A stretch of 43,585 bases of DNA, taken from JAGVUD01 sp052033935. GTDB lineage: Bacteria; Armatimonadota; UBA5829; DSUL01. This document shows positions 26,501-34,106 of this stretch, piece after piece; the stretch's first letter is position 1; each line of letters starts with the position of its first letter. The translations under genes and the position numbers were made by a program. The stretch is from positions 1 to 43,585 of the forward strand of contig JBPOJE010000015.1 in assembly GCA_052033935.1 (NCBI GenBank), written 5' to 3'. The notes under the pieces are model-generated. The model had not been told where the DNA came from. It made no database searches and saw nothing but the letters and a program-made list of their open reading frames with translations.

Positions 26501-27807
26501 AAGACCCGCTGGCTGCCGATTGCGAGGCTGTGGCTCGGGCTGCTGTCGGTCGTGACCACAGGGCCGTCCTCCAGCCGGAACGGAACGCCTTCAGGCATCG
26601 ACAACGCGCCCCCGGTTCCCTCGATGGAGTTTGCGGTGGCAAGTGCCGTCACCGCATCGGTTGTGCGAATCAGACGGGCGGGCGTCGGGGTTTGAGGGTA
26701 TCCCTGCGGCCGCGTGATGGTCAGACCGCAGACTCCCTCAACGGCGACGAAGTCACCAACGAGTGGAATGTACTCCCCAAATCCCGTTACCCGCACGGGC
26801 GCGCCCGCGGCCGGCGACGCTGCGGACCCGTCGTCAATGTAGTAGTCTGTGCCGTCGATCTGGACGACACGGCCGGTGATCTTGAGGAGCAGGCCAACAT
26901 TGTTGACACCCCACGAGAAGCCGCCGGCGCCCATCTGCCCTTCGTGGGTCGTAGGGTTGTAGCGCCAGCTTGCCCCGCCGATCTCGCGAGTGGGAATGAC
27001 GACTGGGGCCGGAGCGGCAGTCGAGCTACCCACCAGACTCTCTGACGAGTCGATGAAGCGTTCACCAGCGGCGTCGGTGTCCATCGTTCCCAGGACAGTC
27101 ACCACGTTGCCGGGTTCCACCGAAACAGCGGTGTGCTCCACCTTGATGCCCGATGACCGATCGGACTCCTCGATGTAGAACGCGCCCTCTTGAGAGTAGG
27201 CCCTGCTGACGACCTTGTCCACCAGGTTGACCTCCACGTCGTCTGCTTTGCACTTCGCGCCAGCAATCGACAACTGCTCCTCCGTGGGGCAGGGCCACTC
27301 GTCTTCGTCTTCAGGGGTGTCGTCCGTGGGCGGGTCAAGCTGGCCGTCCAGCATCTGCTCATCGCCACGGCCCAAGAGTTGGAGCGGTGCTGCTTCCGGA
27401 GTGAAGGACTGGTCCCCGGGGAGTGTTGGCAGTGGCGCCAGCGCAGTGGTGCCGCTGGCATCTGTGTAAACGGAGACCGCCGCGGCGGAGAGGGCACGCT
27501 CGCGGGTCACAAGTGTGGACATGAACCCGGTCACGCTGACAGTCTGCCAGCGCTGGAGCGCCATCGGAGCATCAAGCAGAACGATGAGCCTGATCTCGCT
27601 CGACCAGGGCTCGCGGACGACGATGTAGGGCGGGTTGGTCACGACCTTGTCTATGACCACACCCGAAAGAATCACTTGCGCCCCGTCCGCACAGGACAAT
27701 GCGCTCAGAACTGTCACGGGAGCACCCTCTGCCCCCGCTCCGGCTGCGATGCCGAGACCAACCAACACTGCGGCGCTTGTCAGAGCAGCCAGCACGTTCC
27801 TGTTCAT
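23566..27807 (-). CDS. Secreted multidomain SGNH-hydrolase / Asp-box protein
   Basis: A 1413-residue exported protein. Signal peptide residues 1-26. Residues about 30-600 hold several OB-like modules (IVVREPWSSEIRL, AFYIEESDRSSGIKVE, DYYIDDGSAA, RVFYIQDATQGGAGVQV, FFYLKDSPTGTAYRV). An SGNH/GDSL hydrolase follows: block I AIGDSITHSG (about 612), block III LQIGENDN (about 713) and block V VDWHPNDGG (about 876), giving Ser and His/Asp of the triad; the D-x-H spacing is one residue shorter than the usual D-x-x-H. The last 400 residues contain Asp-box/BNR-type strands (SLNGGENWTQV, STNGGSTFQEV, SLDDGKTWKKL), suggesting a beta-propeller. It may deacylate a polysaccharide. It is coupled to the PEP-CTERM gene downstream. 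Confidence 0.85.
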   Translation of the reverse strand: MNRNVLAALTSAAVLVGLGIAAGAGAEGAPVTVLSALSCADGAQVILSGVVIDKVVTNPPYIVVREPWSSEIRLIVLLDAPMALQRWQTVSVTGFMSTLVTRERALSAAAVSVYTDASGTTALAPLPTLPGDQSFTPEAAPLQLLGRGDEQMLDGQLDPPTDDTPEDEDEWPCPTEEQLSIAGAKCKADDVEVNLVDKVVSRAYSQEGAFYIEESDRSSGIKVEHTAVSVEPGNVVTVLGTMDTDAAGERFIDSSESLVGSSTAAPAPVVIPTREIGGASWRYNPTTHEGQMGAGGFSWGVNNVGLLLKITGRVVQIDGTDYYIDDGSAASPAAGAPVRVTGFGEYIPLVGDFVAVEGVCGLTITRPQGYPQTPTPARLIRTTDAVTALATANSIEGTGGALSMPEGVPFRLEDGPVVTTDSSPSHSLAIGSQRVFYIQDATQGGAGVQVRYSGPTAVTDGQPVSLVGTLATDDDTGEPFVTATDVQVSTAGRAVPPAPTALTAGGIGDSSTMGGFITSGATDIGVVSGQVDSVDTSTPPQFFYLKDSPTGTAYRVSWEWGTTNGDDIAAPSVGDKAAVYGIRSARDTGTGIEPVIRVRTQADIKRLVAKYVAIGDSITHSGPGAGIDGSTYSDWAGKDWGMNASSQTMDYAHLIHRYLNNANPASTLADSTKLAAFGGSLFQLLNNAGDGTGRTYIEKYVDENSDLVTLQIGENDNAPTGNKPAAVQWTGLAAGTWISPFYRVSYSSTTYECRVPLVLPASPIVPPLDTVHWQLSVSDTYSADEWYDVFGATFAEVVRQLRAGSSSPQVFCFGVWSPPSTDNLPCDTNYHADAAYEKEARMQQACSDLRVPFASLATIACPGSRIYGHTGIQGQVDWHPNDGGMKGYYDLFRAGMARRIYGAGAPGAYCLDQNTIQVEWDSELGTVDVERRRTQPNAESGFTIVASNVEAGEDDKTSYIDTVSEDTRYEYRVRPWRTGIATGIYETETYKEIGLGGTIVYAANVDVVYASLNGGENWTQVSAALSGGNEWPVKALFADKDGYVYASISNGEYTTGVGDGKIYRSLQTPYDLVTEALRQVSFSPVLDSTGQTPLILTDAQRNGSGSTSHWYHSWGFDQDSNGKLMVGVSSQETGYNNADVFIAANASLPALPWFQKSAGIDSLLDGSSYRHMHSVLFDPLHGTNGTWFVTYGDNVKRMAYSTNGGSTFQEVPRWRYGPYPNSSGTTTWSALGGYTGLTVGQSALLAGTDNYPADWTPPGGNGRRLYGNSILRSEDPFAEPPNGAYAHDIVLAFKADEDAKAYGLKAYADGEVWLAMMDDRPPWSENPDNPLVNHPKDSTVWTSLDDGKTWKKLAVGHHWVTHENPLSLPSPRGFKWIASGVQARLSGDYVFVSGSYRVSQQVTADRLFRFRRF

Positions 27808-27857
27808 TGATCTTTCCCGCGCCCCGGGACGATGTGGTCCGGGCCTACCCTGCTGCT

Positions 27858-27886
27858 AGTGTATCACCCCGTGCGGGAAAGGGCAA
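27858..27886 (-). promoter_or_regulatory. Candidate sigma-70 promoter of the SGNH protein gene
   Basis: On the minus strand TTGCCC (27886-27881) and TACACT (27863-27858) stand 17 bases apart; the ATG at 27807 is about 50 bases downstream. Good spacing, moderate match. Confidence 0.4.
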
Positions 27887-27930
27887 ACCTTGTCGTCCTG
27901 CACACCTTAGATCTCCCGCGTGTGCTTCGA

Positions 27931-27956
27931 GTCCGGAGTTTTCTGGAACTCCGGAC
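27931..27956 (-). terminator. 10-bp hairpin after the GH-like gene
   Basis: GTCCGGAGTT and AACTCCGGAC pair perfectly around the loop TTCTGG, 17 bases after the stop of the gene at 27973. There is no T-run, so termination is plausible but not certain. Confidence 0.45.
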
Positions 27957-27972
27957 CGAAGCGCTTGCGCTG

Positions 27973-29958
27973 TCACGGACCTGTGCGTGGGGGCGCGGAT
28001 TCCAGCCATATCCATCGCACCTGCTCCGCGCCGAGTTCGAGGTCAACCTTCGCCGACTTCACGTCCAGTTTCTCCTGCGTGAGAGGATCAAGCGCCTGCT
28101 GCAAGCCCTTCAGGGACGCCGCAAGAGACAGGGACACCTGCTTCGGTTCGCGGTTGAGGTTGCCAACGGCAAGCAGCGCGCGTCCGCTCTTGTGAACGAA
28201 CCCGGAAACGAGGACGTTGCTCTCGCCCGTGGTTGCGAGCGGCTCCTTGCTCCAGTAGCCAACCCATTTCGCGCCGTCAACGTCAAACCGGTCGTAGAGC
28301 TTCCACATGTCCGTGCCGCCGGGACACCACGAGCTTGGCGCGTTGTGCAGGGCGATAATCGTCCTCGCGTACTCTCCCCCCAGCGGCGCATAGCCGATGA
28401 AGTCCGTTGGCAGGCCGTGGTTGTGCCCCATGGACTCGGTACGGAAGAACTTGAGCGGCGGCCGGAAGTCGTCTGGCGCCTTCCAGTACTGCTCCCCGGT
28501 CAGCAGCAGGTCGGCGAACGAGAGGGTGGGCAGCGTCAGCATCGTGGACATATGCGCCACAATCAGCGTCGGCCTCTTCCGGGCGTCGCAGATGGCGCGC
28601 AGGCGCTTCATCGTCTCGCGCGCGGCGAAGATCGGATACGTCGGGCGAAGATTGCCGCTGGCGTCCCGGTAGCCGCAGCCGTGCTTCGTGTTGGCGCAGG
28701 GAATCGGGCTTGCCGCGCCGTCCAGATACAGCCCGTCAATCTCATACTCGTCGAACAGTTTCTCGATTCCGGCGCACCATTCCGAAGCGAATCGGCTCGC
28801 GTGGCAGGCCGGGTAGTCGTACTGCTTGGGCTCTCGCGCGTGGATGTAGTTCGCGCCCTCGGGCTCGGTGAGGCAGTCCTTCGAAAGCGCCTCGAAGCCT
28901 GGCAGGATGTTCGGGACGACAAGAGCGTGATAGAGGACAAGGCCCATGCCGCGCTCGTGACAGGCCGCGGCCAGGCTCTTCATCTTGCCGGGGTCCATTA
29001 CCCTCGGCTGTCCCTGATAGTCCGTCCAGTCCTCGTGCATCCCGGCGAATCGCGCGCCGAGGCCTTTCAGATAGTCAAGCTGTGTGACTGGCGGGCTCGT
29101 GCCTTCGCGCAGCTTCGTCTCCATCCCGAAGACGCCCCAGTGCGTGTATCCGAAGCGTCCCTGCCGTAGATGCGCCGGCCGCGGCTTGACGGGGCCCGCC
29201 TGAAGTCCAAAGGTGAACTTCAGCGGTTTGCGCAGGCGCATCGGCTGTTCGATGATATGCGCCGTCAACTCAGCGGCGCCGCCCGCTTCCGCGATTGTGA
29301 GCGCCCGATCCGCGTCCGCCGGCCGCCACTTCTCGTCAGTCTCCGCGAACCACTCCAGCCCGCCGTCCTCGTCCCCGATCCAGACGCACGGAGTGAAGGG
29401 CGACTGCCATCTCTTCGGCCGCGCTCCTGAGTTCGGGTGAATCCAGCTCTCGGGGAAGGTAACCCTGGGCCAGTTGCGGGGCGGCGGAAACCAGTGAAGC
29501 AGGCGCGAGTGCTCTCGCGAGACGGGAATCACCAGCCTGAGCGAGGTGATATCCACCTCCGCGTCCGGAGCGATCTCGACATCCAGGCGCCACATTCCGT
29601 CGGGCTCTATGAGTGCCCGCACGGTGACATCCATGCCGCCGCCGCGGCTTTCGGTGCTGTAGGTCACCCTCTCGGGCTTTGTTTCGATCTGGAGCGCTGC
29701 GGCCGGGCGCAGGCGGAGCGGCTTGCCGCTACAGGAGATGTCTAGACGCACGGGGGATGAGAGCATCTGGCGTCCGCCCGATCGCATTCGGTCGGGTAAG
29801 CCCGCCGGCCCGGGACGATAGGCCCGGTTCCAGACCAGAACCTCGCCGCCGCGCTCTCGCATTGCCGGCCACGCCGCCCACGGTGAAGTCCCACCCGCGA
29901 GCGCCGGGCAGCTCGCGGCGAGCAGCAGCAGGATGAGTAGCGACGGCATCAAGAGCAC
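27973..29958 (-). CDS. Secreted glycoside-hydrolase-like protein (DUF6067/GH123-like)
   Basis: About 661 residues with a signal peptide (LLMPSLLILLLLAASCPALA). The body has an N-terminal beta-sandwich and a barrel-like region with YTHWGVFGMETK, AGMHEDWTDYQGQP, GLVLYHALVVPN, IDGLYLDGAASPIPCANTKH, TLIVAHMST and GFVHKSGRALLAVGNLNREP near the C-terminus, as in melibiase-like and DUF6067 (GH123-related) proteins. Asp in LYLDG is a likely catalytic or substrate residue. GTG 29958, six bases after AGGAG, is the best start; open frame extends to 30012 (TTG) but would overlap the upstream SDR gene. It probably acts on an exopolysaccharide; substrate unknown. Confidence 0.75.
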   Translation of the reverse strand: MLLMPSLLILLLLAASCPALAGGTSPWAAWPAMRERGGEVLVWNRAYRPGPAGLPDRMRSGGRQMLSSPVRLDISCSGKPLRLRPAAALQIETKPERVTYSTESRGGGMDVTVRALIEPDGMWRLDVEIAPDAEVDITSLRLVIPVSREHSRLLHWFPPPRNWPRVTFPESWIHPNSGARPKRWQSPFTPCVWIGDEDGGLEWFAETDEKWRPADADRALTIAEAGGAAELTAHIIEQPMRLRKPLKFTFGLQAGPVKPRPAHLRQGRFGYTHWGVFGMETKLREGTSPPVTQLDYLKGLGARFAGMHEDWTDYQGQPRVMDPGKMKSLAAACHERGMGLVLYHALVVPNILPGFEALSKDCLTEPEGANYIHAREPKQYDYPACHASRFASEWCAGIEKLFDEYEIDGLYLDGAASPIPCANTKHGCGYRDASGNLRPTYPIFAARETMKRLRAICDARKRPTLIVAHMSTMLTLPTLSFADLLLTGEQYWKAPDDFRPPLKFFRTESMGHNHGLPTDFIGYAPLGGEYARTIIALHNAPSSWCPGGTDMWKLYDRFDVDGAKWVGYWSKEPLATTGESNVLVSGFVHKSGRALLAVGNLNREPKQVSLSLAASLKGLQQALDPLTQEKLDVKSAKVDLELGAEQVRWIWLESAPPRTGP

Positions 29959-29983
29959 CAGCACGCTCCTGCGACGCGCGTCG

Positions 29984-30802
29984 CTAGTCCACGACGAACT
30001 CGCCGCCGTCAACCCCGATGATGTTGCCCGTGATCCACTGCGTCTCCGGGCGCGCCAACGCGACCAGAGCGTTCCCGATATCCCTGGGCGTGGTGAGGCG
30101 GTTGTGCGGGTTCTTCATGGTGGCGTATTCGATCATGTGATCGTTGCCGGGTATCTTGCGCAGGGCCGGGGTGTCGGTAACGCCCGCGCGGATGGAGTTC
30201 GCCGTGATGCCGCGGGGCGCAAGCTCCAGCGCCAGTTGCCGGATGTGCGAGTTGAGAGCGCACTTCGCCGCCGAAACGGCACCGTACGCCGGCCACATCC
30301 TTTCGTCGCCCGCGCTCGTCATGCCGTAGACGCGGCCGCCGCGCTCGAGCAGGCCTTCGCGCACCAGGTCCTGCACCCACCAGACGATGCTGGAGCCCAT
30401 GACTTCGATGGTCATCTCCATGTTCGTCCGCGTGAGCGCCTCGTCCGGGTTGTCGGTGATGTACGGCTTCAACGTCCCGAAGGCGAGCGAGTGCAGCAGA
30501 ACCCGCACCTTCTTGCCTTCCGCTGCAGCGGCGGTTTCGGCTTTGATGGCGGCGACAACCTCCGCGCGCTTCTCGTCGTCCGCGGCGTTGCAGTTGAAGA
30601 AAACGGCTTTGCGTCCGGCGTCGCGTATCTGCCCGGTGATCCGTTCGACGTTCTCAAGCGTTGCACGGCGGTCCAGGTGCACGCCGAAGATGTTCATTCC
30701 CGCCTCGCGCGCGAGAGCCAGGCTGGCTGCTTCACCGAATCCGCTGGAAGCGCCAAGTATCAGCGCCCACGCGCCGTCAAGAGACGGTATATTGTCTGTC
30801 AA
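29984..30802 (-). CDS. Short-chain dehydrogenase/reductase, enoyl-ACP-reductase (FabI/FabL) type
   Basis: A 272-residue SDR. The cofactor motif is GASSGFGEA (about residues 17-25), the NNAG-like region is LLHSLAFGTLKP, and the active-site segment YGAVSAAKCAL has Tyr and Lys seven positions apart (Y-x6-K), the spacing of enoyl-ACP reductases rather than the Y-x3-K of ordinary SDRs. ANSIRAGVTDTPAL and TGNIIGVDGGEFV close the fold. It may reduce enoyl thioesters in fatty acid synthesis, or have drifted to another substrate, since no fab genes are nearby. Start is probably TTG 30802, with GGAGG 11 bases upstream. It ends 26 bases before the next gene's start and is likely co-transcribed with it. 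Confidence 0.8.
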   Translation of the reverse strand: MTDNIPSLDGAWALILGASSGFGEAASLALAREAGMNIFGVHLDRRATLENVERITGQIRDAGRKAVFFNCNAADDEKRAEVVAAIKAETAAAAEGKKVRVLLHSLAFGTLKPYITDNPDEALTRTNMEMTIEVMGSSIVWWVQDLVREGLLERGGRVYGMTSAGDERMWPAYGAVSAAKCALNSHIRQLALELAPRGITANSIRAGVTDTPALRKIPGNDHMIEYATMKNPHNRLTTPRDIGNALVALARPETQWITGNIIGVDGGEFVVD

Positions 30803-30857
30803 AGCTGTTTAGTCCTCCAGTAATGGTGCTGCAGCAAACGCCGCGCACCGCCGCGTT

Positions 30858-30887
30858 ATGATACCCGACCCGCCCGCTATTGCACAA
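30858..30887 (-). promoter_or_regulatory. Weak candidate promoter for the SDR gene
   Basis: Minus-strand TTGTGC (30887-30882) and TATCAT (30863-30858) with an 18-base spacer, 56 bases before the TTG start. The -35 match is poor. Confidence 0.3.
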
Positions 30888-30999
30888 GCCGCCAGGCAAA
30901 CGGATACCGGTAGTGATTGCAGTCATTCCCGTCAGCCCATGCAAGTATGCACAGAACCAGGTGGCACACTCCGTCCACACTCCTCCTCAACCGATCCGC

Positions 31000-32031
31000 C
31001 TATCCTTCTCCTTCCGCTTGCTCGCTCTGAGTAGTTATCAGAAAGTCCTCGAGCTCCGCGACATCAGTGAAGATTCGCGTGCACAGAGTCTCGAAGAACG
31101 GGCTGCGCGCGTAGGGATAGTATGCGTACACCGGCTTATTGTAGCGGTACGCAAAGTTCATCTCCGACAGCACGCCCGGAGAGGCCTTCTCTGTCGGATA
31201 CATCACGACGACAAAATCGCTCTGGCGGATAAACTGGTAGTCACGGTCCACCGTGCGCATTTTGATCTGGTCAATCATGCGGCTGTCAATGTCGGTGATC
31301 TTGGTCTCGCGCTCGGCGCGCTCCAGGTCGCGCGCCAGGTTCATGTCCTTGATAAAGAGCGGATCGAAGCAGACGAAGTTCGAGCGCAGCCGCCCCACCG
31401 ACGACCGGATCTTGTCCAGCTCTTCGGGCATCTCCTCCAGAACGGTGATCGGGTAGCTCAGGTAGAACTTCTGCTTGCTCCCGAACACGAGGTCGTAAAC
31501 GTCCTCCGCGTTCTGCTCGCGCGCCACCACGTAGAACGGCTTCCCGCAGAGCTTGGCGAGCTGCTCGGTCAGGAACTCCTCCTCGTCCATCCAGACGCCC
31601 ACCTCGTCCTGCCTCATCCAGCTCCACTGCGGGTTCTCCTTGAAGCGCGCAATGACGTCCTGGATGTTGTCAACGACGTTCAAGAAGATGTCCGCCGGGA
31701 ACTCGAGCACTTCGCGATACGCGAGCCCTTCCAGCAGCACCCCGCGCCACCGGAAGCAGGCGTGAATGCCCACGCACGAATGCTGCGTTTTCTGCGCTTC
31801 GAGCGAGATTTTGTAAAATGCCGTGCGCCGCGCGAGCGACAGCACCGTCGCGTCCGAGTCGAGCACCTTCAGGTCGGTGAAGTCTATGCCTGACTCGCGG
31901 CCGGTCTGCTTCATGACCGTGCCGATATCGAAAAACGAGATGTCCGCCTTCTTCTTGCGGCAGAGCTTCTCGAAGTCTTCCATAAACTCGCGGCGTCCCG
32001 AGTTCGAGATGCCGGTGACGATAATCTTCAA
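31000..32031 (-). CDS. Degenerate P-loop + deoxyribosyltransferase-like fusion protein
   Basis: About 343 residues, cytoplasmic. The N-terminus LKIIVTGISNSGRREFMEDF looks like a nucleotide-kinase P-loop, but the Walker A lysine is Arg and the following Ser/Thr is absent. The C-terminal part (about residues 265-330) resembles nucleoside 2-deoxyribosyltransferases: DFVVVMYPTEKASPGVLSEM, NFAYRYNKPVYAYYPYARSP. Between them lies a charged, mostly helical region. Start at TTG 32031 is chosen because AGGAGA precedes it; the open frame continues to 32145 with unconvincing sequence. No known function; a role in sensing or editing nucleotides is possible. It has no obvious operon partner, being 131 bases from the GH2 gene. 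Confidence 0.7.
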   Translation of the reverse strand: MKIIVTGISNSGRREFMEDFEKLCRKKKADISFFDIGTVMKQTGRESGIDFTDLKVLDSDATVLSLARRTAFYKISLEAQKTQHSCVGIHACFRWRGVLLEGLAYREVLEFPADIFLNVVDNIQDVIARFKENPQWSWMRQDEVGVWMDEEEFLTEQLAKLCGKPFYVVAREQNAEDVYDLVFGSKQKFYLSYPITVLEEMPEELDKIRSSVGRLRSNFVCFDPLFIKDMNLARDLERAERETKITDIDSRMIDQIKMRTVDRDYQFIRQSDFVVVMYPTEKASPGVLSEMNFAYRYNKPVYAYYPYARSPFFETLCTRIFTDVAELEDFLITTQSEQAEGEG

Positions 32032-32162
32032 GCCTTCTCCTGCGTCCTTTTGTGATATGGGGTAATTCCCCTCCCCGAGCAGTATATCCTGCCTACGCTC
32101 AAACGGGTGGGCGAAGTTCCTGCCGCCCTTCTCGACCCGCCTCAATCAACTCCCGCGGCCGG

Positions 32163-34106
32163 TCACGACGTAGTCTGCCGGAACACCTCCGCAAGCCCAA
32201 GCGCTGCCGGTTTCGGGTTGCCGTGGTAGTCAACAATCGCCGTGTTCGCCGAGCATGGGAAGCAGTCGTGTCCCATCCACACCAGGAAGCCCCCGCAGCG
32301 CGGGAAACGCCGCTTGCAGGCGTCAGCCGCAATCTCCAGCGCTTGCCTCTGCCGCTGTTGGCTCCACTCCACATACTCCTCAAGGCTTGCGTCCTCGCGT
32401 CCCGTCTCGCTGACGAACCTGTGCCATTCGATCCACCATGACGAACCCCTGCGCCAGAGCGGGTTGTCCGCCGTGCAGGGCATCACGGCGTAGTCACCGG
32501 CATACTGCCTGATGATCCCGGACGGGCTGGCGCCCGGCGCGCCCGTTTCGGAGCGAAAGAGCGCATCGTCTTCCTCCCAGTAGGTCCGCCAGTCTTCCAG
32601 ACTGCCCTCGCAGTTCCAGGGCCCGTGCACGTCCCAGTGAACTCCCTTCCCGAACTCCTCCCTGGCAGCACAGAATCTCGGCCCGCTCGAAGACGTGGCC
32701 AAGAACCGGCGGCCCGGGTCATGCGTTGCGCACACCTCGGCCAGCCGTGCAAGCATCGGATACGAAGTGTCGCACGGGACGCCGCGCGTATCCTGCAACT
32801 CGTTGCCTCCGCACCAGACGATCAGGCTCGCGTGGTGCGCCCGCCGCTCGATATAGCTCTCCGCGATCGCCGCCATTTCCGCGATGGCCTGCTCGTCGTC
32901 CGGCGGCAGATTCTCAACTCCCGACGACGACAGTGGGAACTCCTGCCACACCATCAGCCCCAGCTCGTCGCAGATGCCGTAGAAGCACTCGCTCTCCAGC
33001 GTCGCCCCTCCCCACACGCGCAGCAGGTTCACGCCGAGGTCCCGGTACAGCTCCAGCCGCTTGTGATAGTCACTTTCCGTCAAGTCGGCGAAGTTCGGGC
33101 GGATGGGCGTCCAGTTCACCCCCTGCAGAAAGACCGGCTGCCCGTTGACGGCGCATATCCACGGATCCGCTTCCGGCGGTGCGCCCTCGCACGGTTCCCA
33201 GCAGACATGCCTGAACCCGATGCGCCGCGTCATCGAGTCGAGAAGCTCTCCCTGCGCGCCAAGCAGCTCCACGTGCACATCGTACAGTGGCTGCGCCCCG
33301 TTCCCGTTTGGCTGCCAAGGTTCCACCGGCACGCCCGCAATCCGCGTGCCGGTACCATTGAACTCCCTCGTACAGACCACGGTCTTGGCGAGCGTGCGGC
33401 CATCCTTCTCGATCACGAGACGGACGGCCGATCCCTCCGGCCCCGAAACCGCGCCTGTTGCCTCCACTTCGCCTGTTCGCGGCAGACTCAGGCTGGCGCG
33501 AACATCCAGCCGTTCGATTTCGCTCCCGTCCGTTGACTCCAGCAAAACCGGTGCGTGCATGCCGATCTGCACCAACCGGACAATCCAGTCCCACGTGTAG
33601 TTGAACCGCGCCTTCCAGTCGGTCATCCGCGACGTGTACCCGAACTGCCCCAGCCAGCGCGGCGGCGTCTCGAACACCACCCGCAGTACGTTGCCGCTCT
33701 TATGCGTCATGTCCGTGATATCCACCGCCAGGGGAACGTGCGTGCTGACAAACGAAGCCGCCTCGACCCCGTTCAGCCACACCGAGCCGCATCCGTCCAG
33801 CCCTTCAAACAGAATCCGGCGCGCCTTGCCTTCGGAGAGCCACTCATCGGGAAGAACAGTTTCGTACACCCAGTGCCGGTTCTCCACCCATTCGCAGAGC
33901 CGGGCGTTCAGGCCGGTATTCCAGTCGGGAAGAAGCCCGGCCTCCCTCAGCGCAAGCTGCACCGATCCCGGCACGCGGGCGGGAATCGCCGGAACATCCG
34001 CCGACGGCGACGCGCCGATCTCCATCGTGACTTCCATCCGCCACAGGTGCGGCGTCCATCCGGAGAGCTTCCACGCCAGTTCGCTCAGGTCTCTACGTGT
34101 TCTCAA
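32163..34106 (-). CDS. GH2-family beta-mannosidase-like glycosidase
   Basis: About 647 residues with no signal peptide. It has the GH2 layout: a sugar-binding jelly roll (VWLNGVEAASFVSTHVPLAV), an Ig-like domain, then a TIM barrel. GVNWTPIRPNFADLTESDY and RVWGGATLESECFY are typical of beta-mannosidases. The acid/base Glu is in WCGGNELQD (about 435) and the nucleophile Glu in FRSETGAPG (about 520). It would hydrolyse short oligosaccharides in the cytoplasm. The start is TTG 34106, sharing TTGA with the TGA stop of the upstream heparinase-like gene, so translation is coupled. Length is shorter than classical beta-mannosidases (about 800). Linkage specificity is not certain. Confidence 0.85.
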   Translation of the reverse strand: MRTRRDLSELAWKLSGWTPHLWRMEVTMEIGASPSADVPAIPARVPGSVQLALREAGLLPDWNTGLNARLCEWVENRHWVYETVLPDEWLSEGKARRILFEGLDGCGSVWLNGVEAASFVSTHVPLAVDITDMTHKSGNVLRVVFETPPRWLGQFGYTSRMTDWKARFNYTWDWIVRLVQIGMHAPVLLESTDGSEIERLDVRASLSLPRTGEVEATGAVSGPEGSAVRLVIEKDGRTLAKTVVCTREFNGTGTRIAGVPVEPWQPNGNGAQPLYDVHVELLGAQGELLDSMTRRIGFRHVCWEPCEGAPPEADPWICAVNGQPVFLQGVNWTPIRPNFADLTESDYHKRLELYRDLGVNLLRVWGGATLESECFYGICDELGLMVWQEFPLSSSGVENLPPDDEQAIAEMAAIAESYIERRAHHASLIVWCGGNELQDTRGVPCDTSYPMLARLAEVCATHDPGRRFLATSSSGPRFCAAREEFGKGVHWDVHGPWNCEGSLEDWRTYWEEDDALFRSETGAPGASPSGIIRQYAGDYAVMPCTADNPLWRRGSSWWIEWHRFVSETGREDASLEEYVEWSQQRQRQALEIAADACKRRFPRCGGFLVWMGHDCFPCSANTAIVDYHGNPKPAALGLAEVFRQTTS

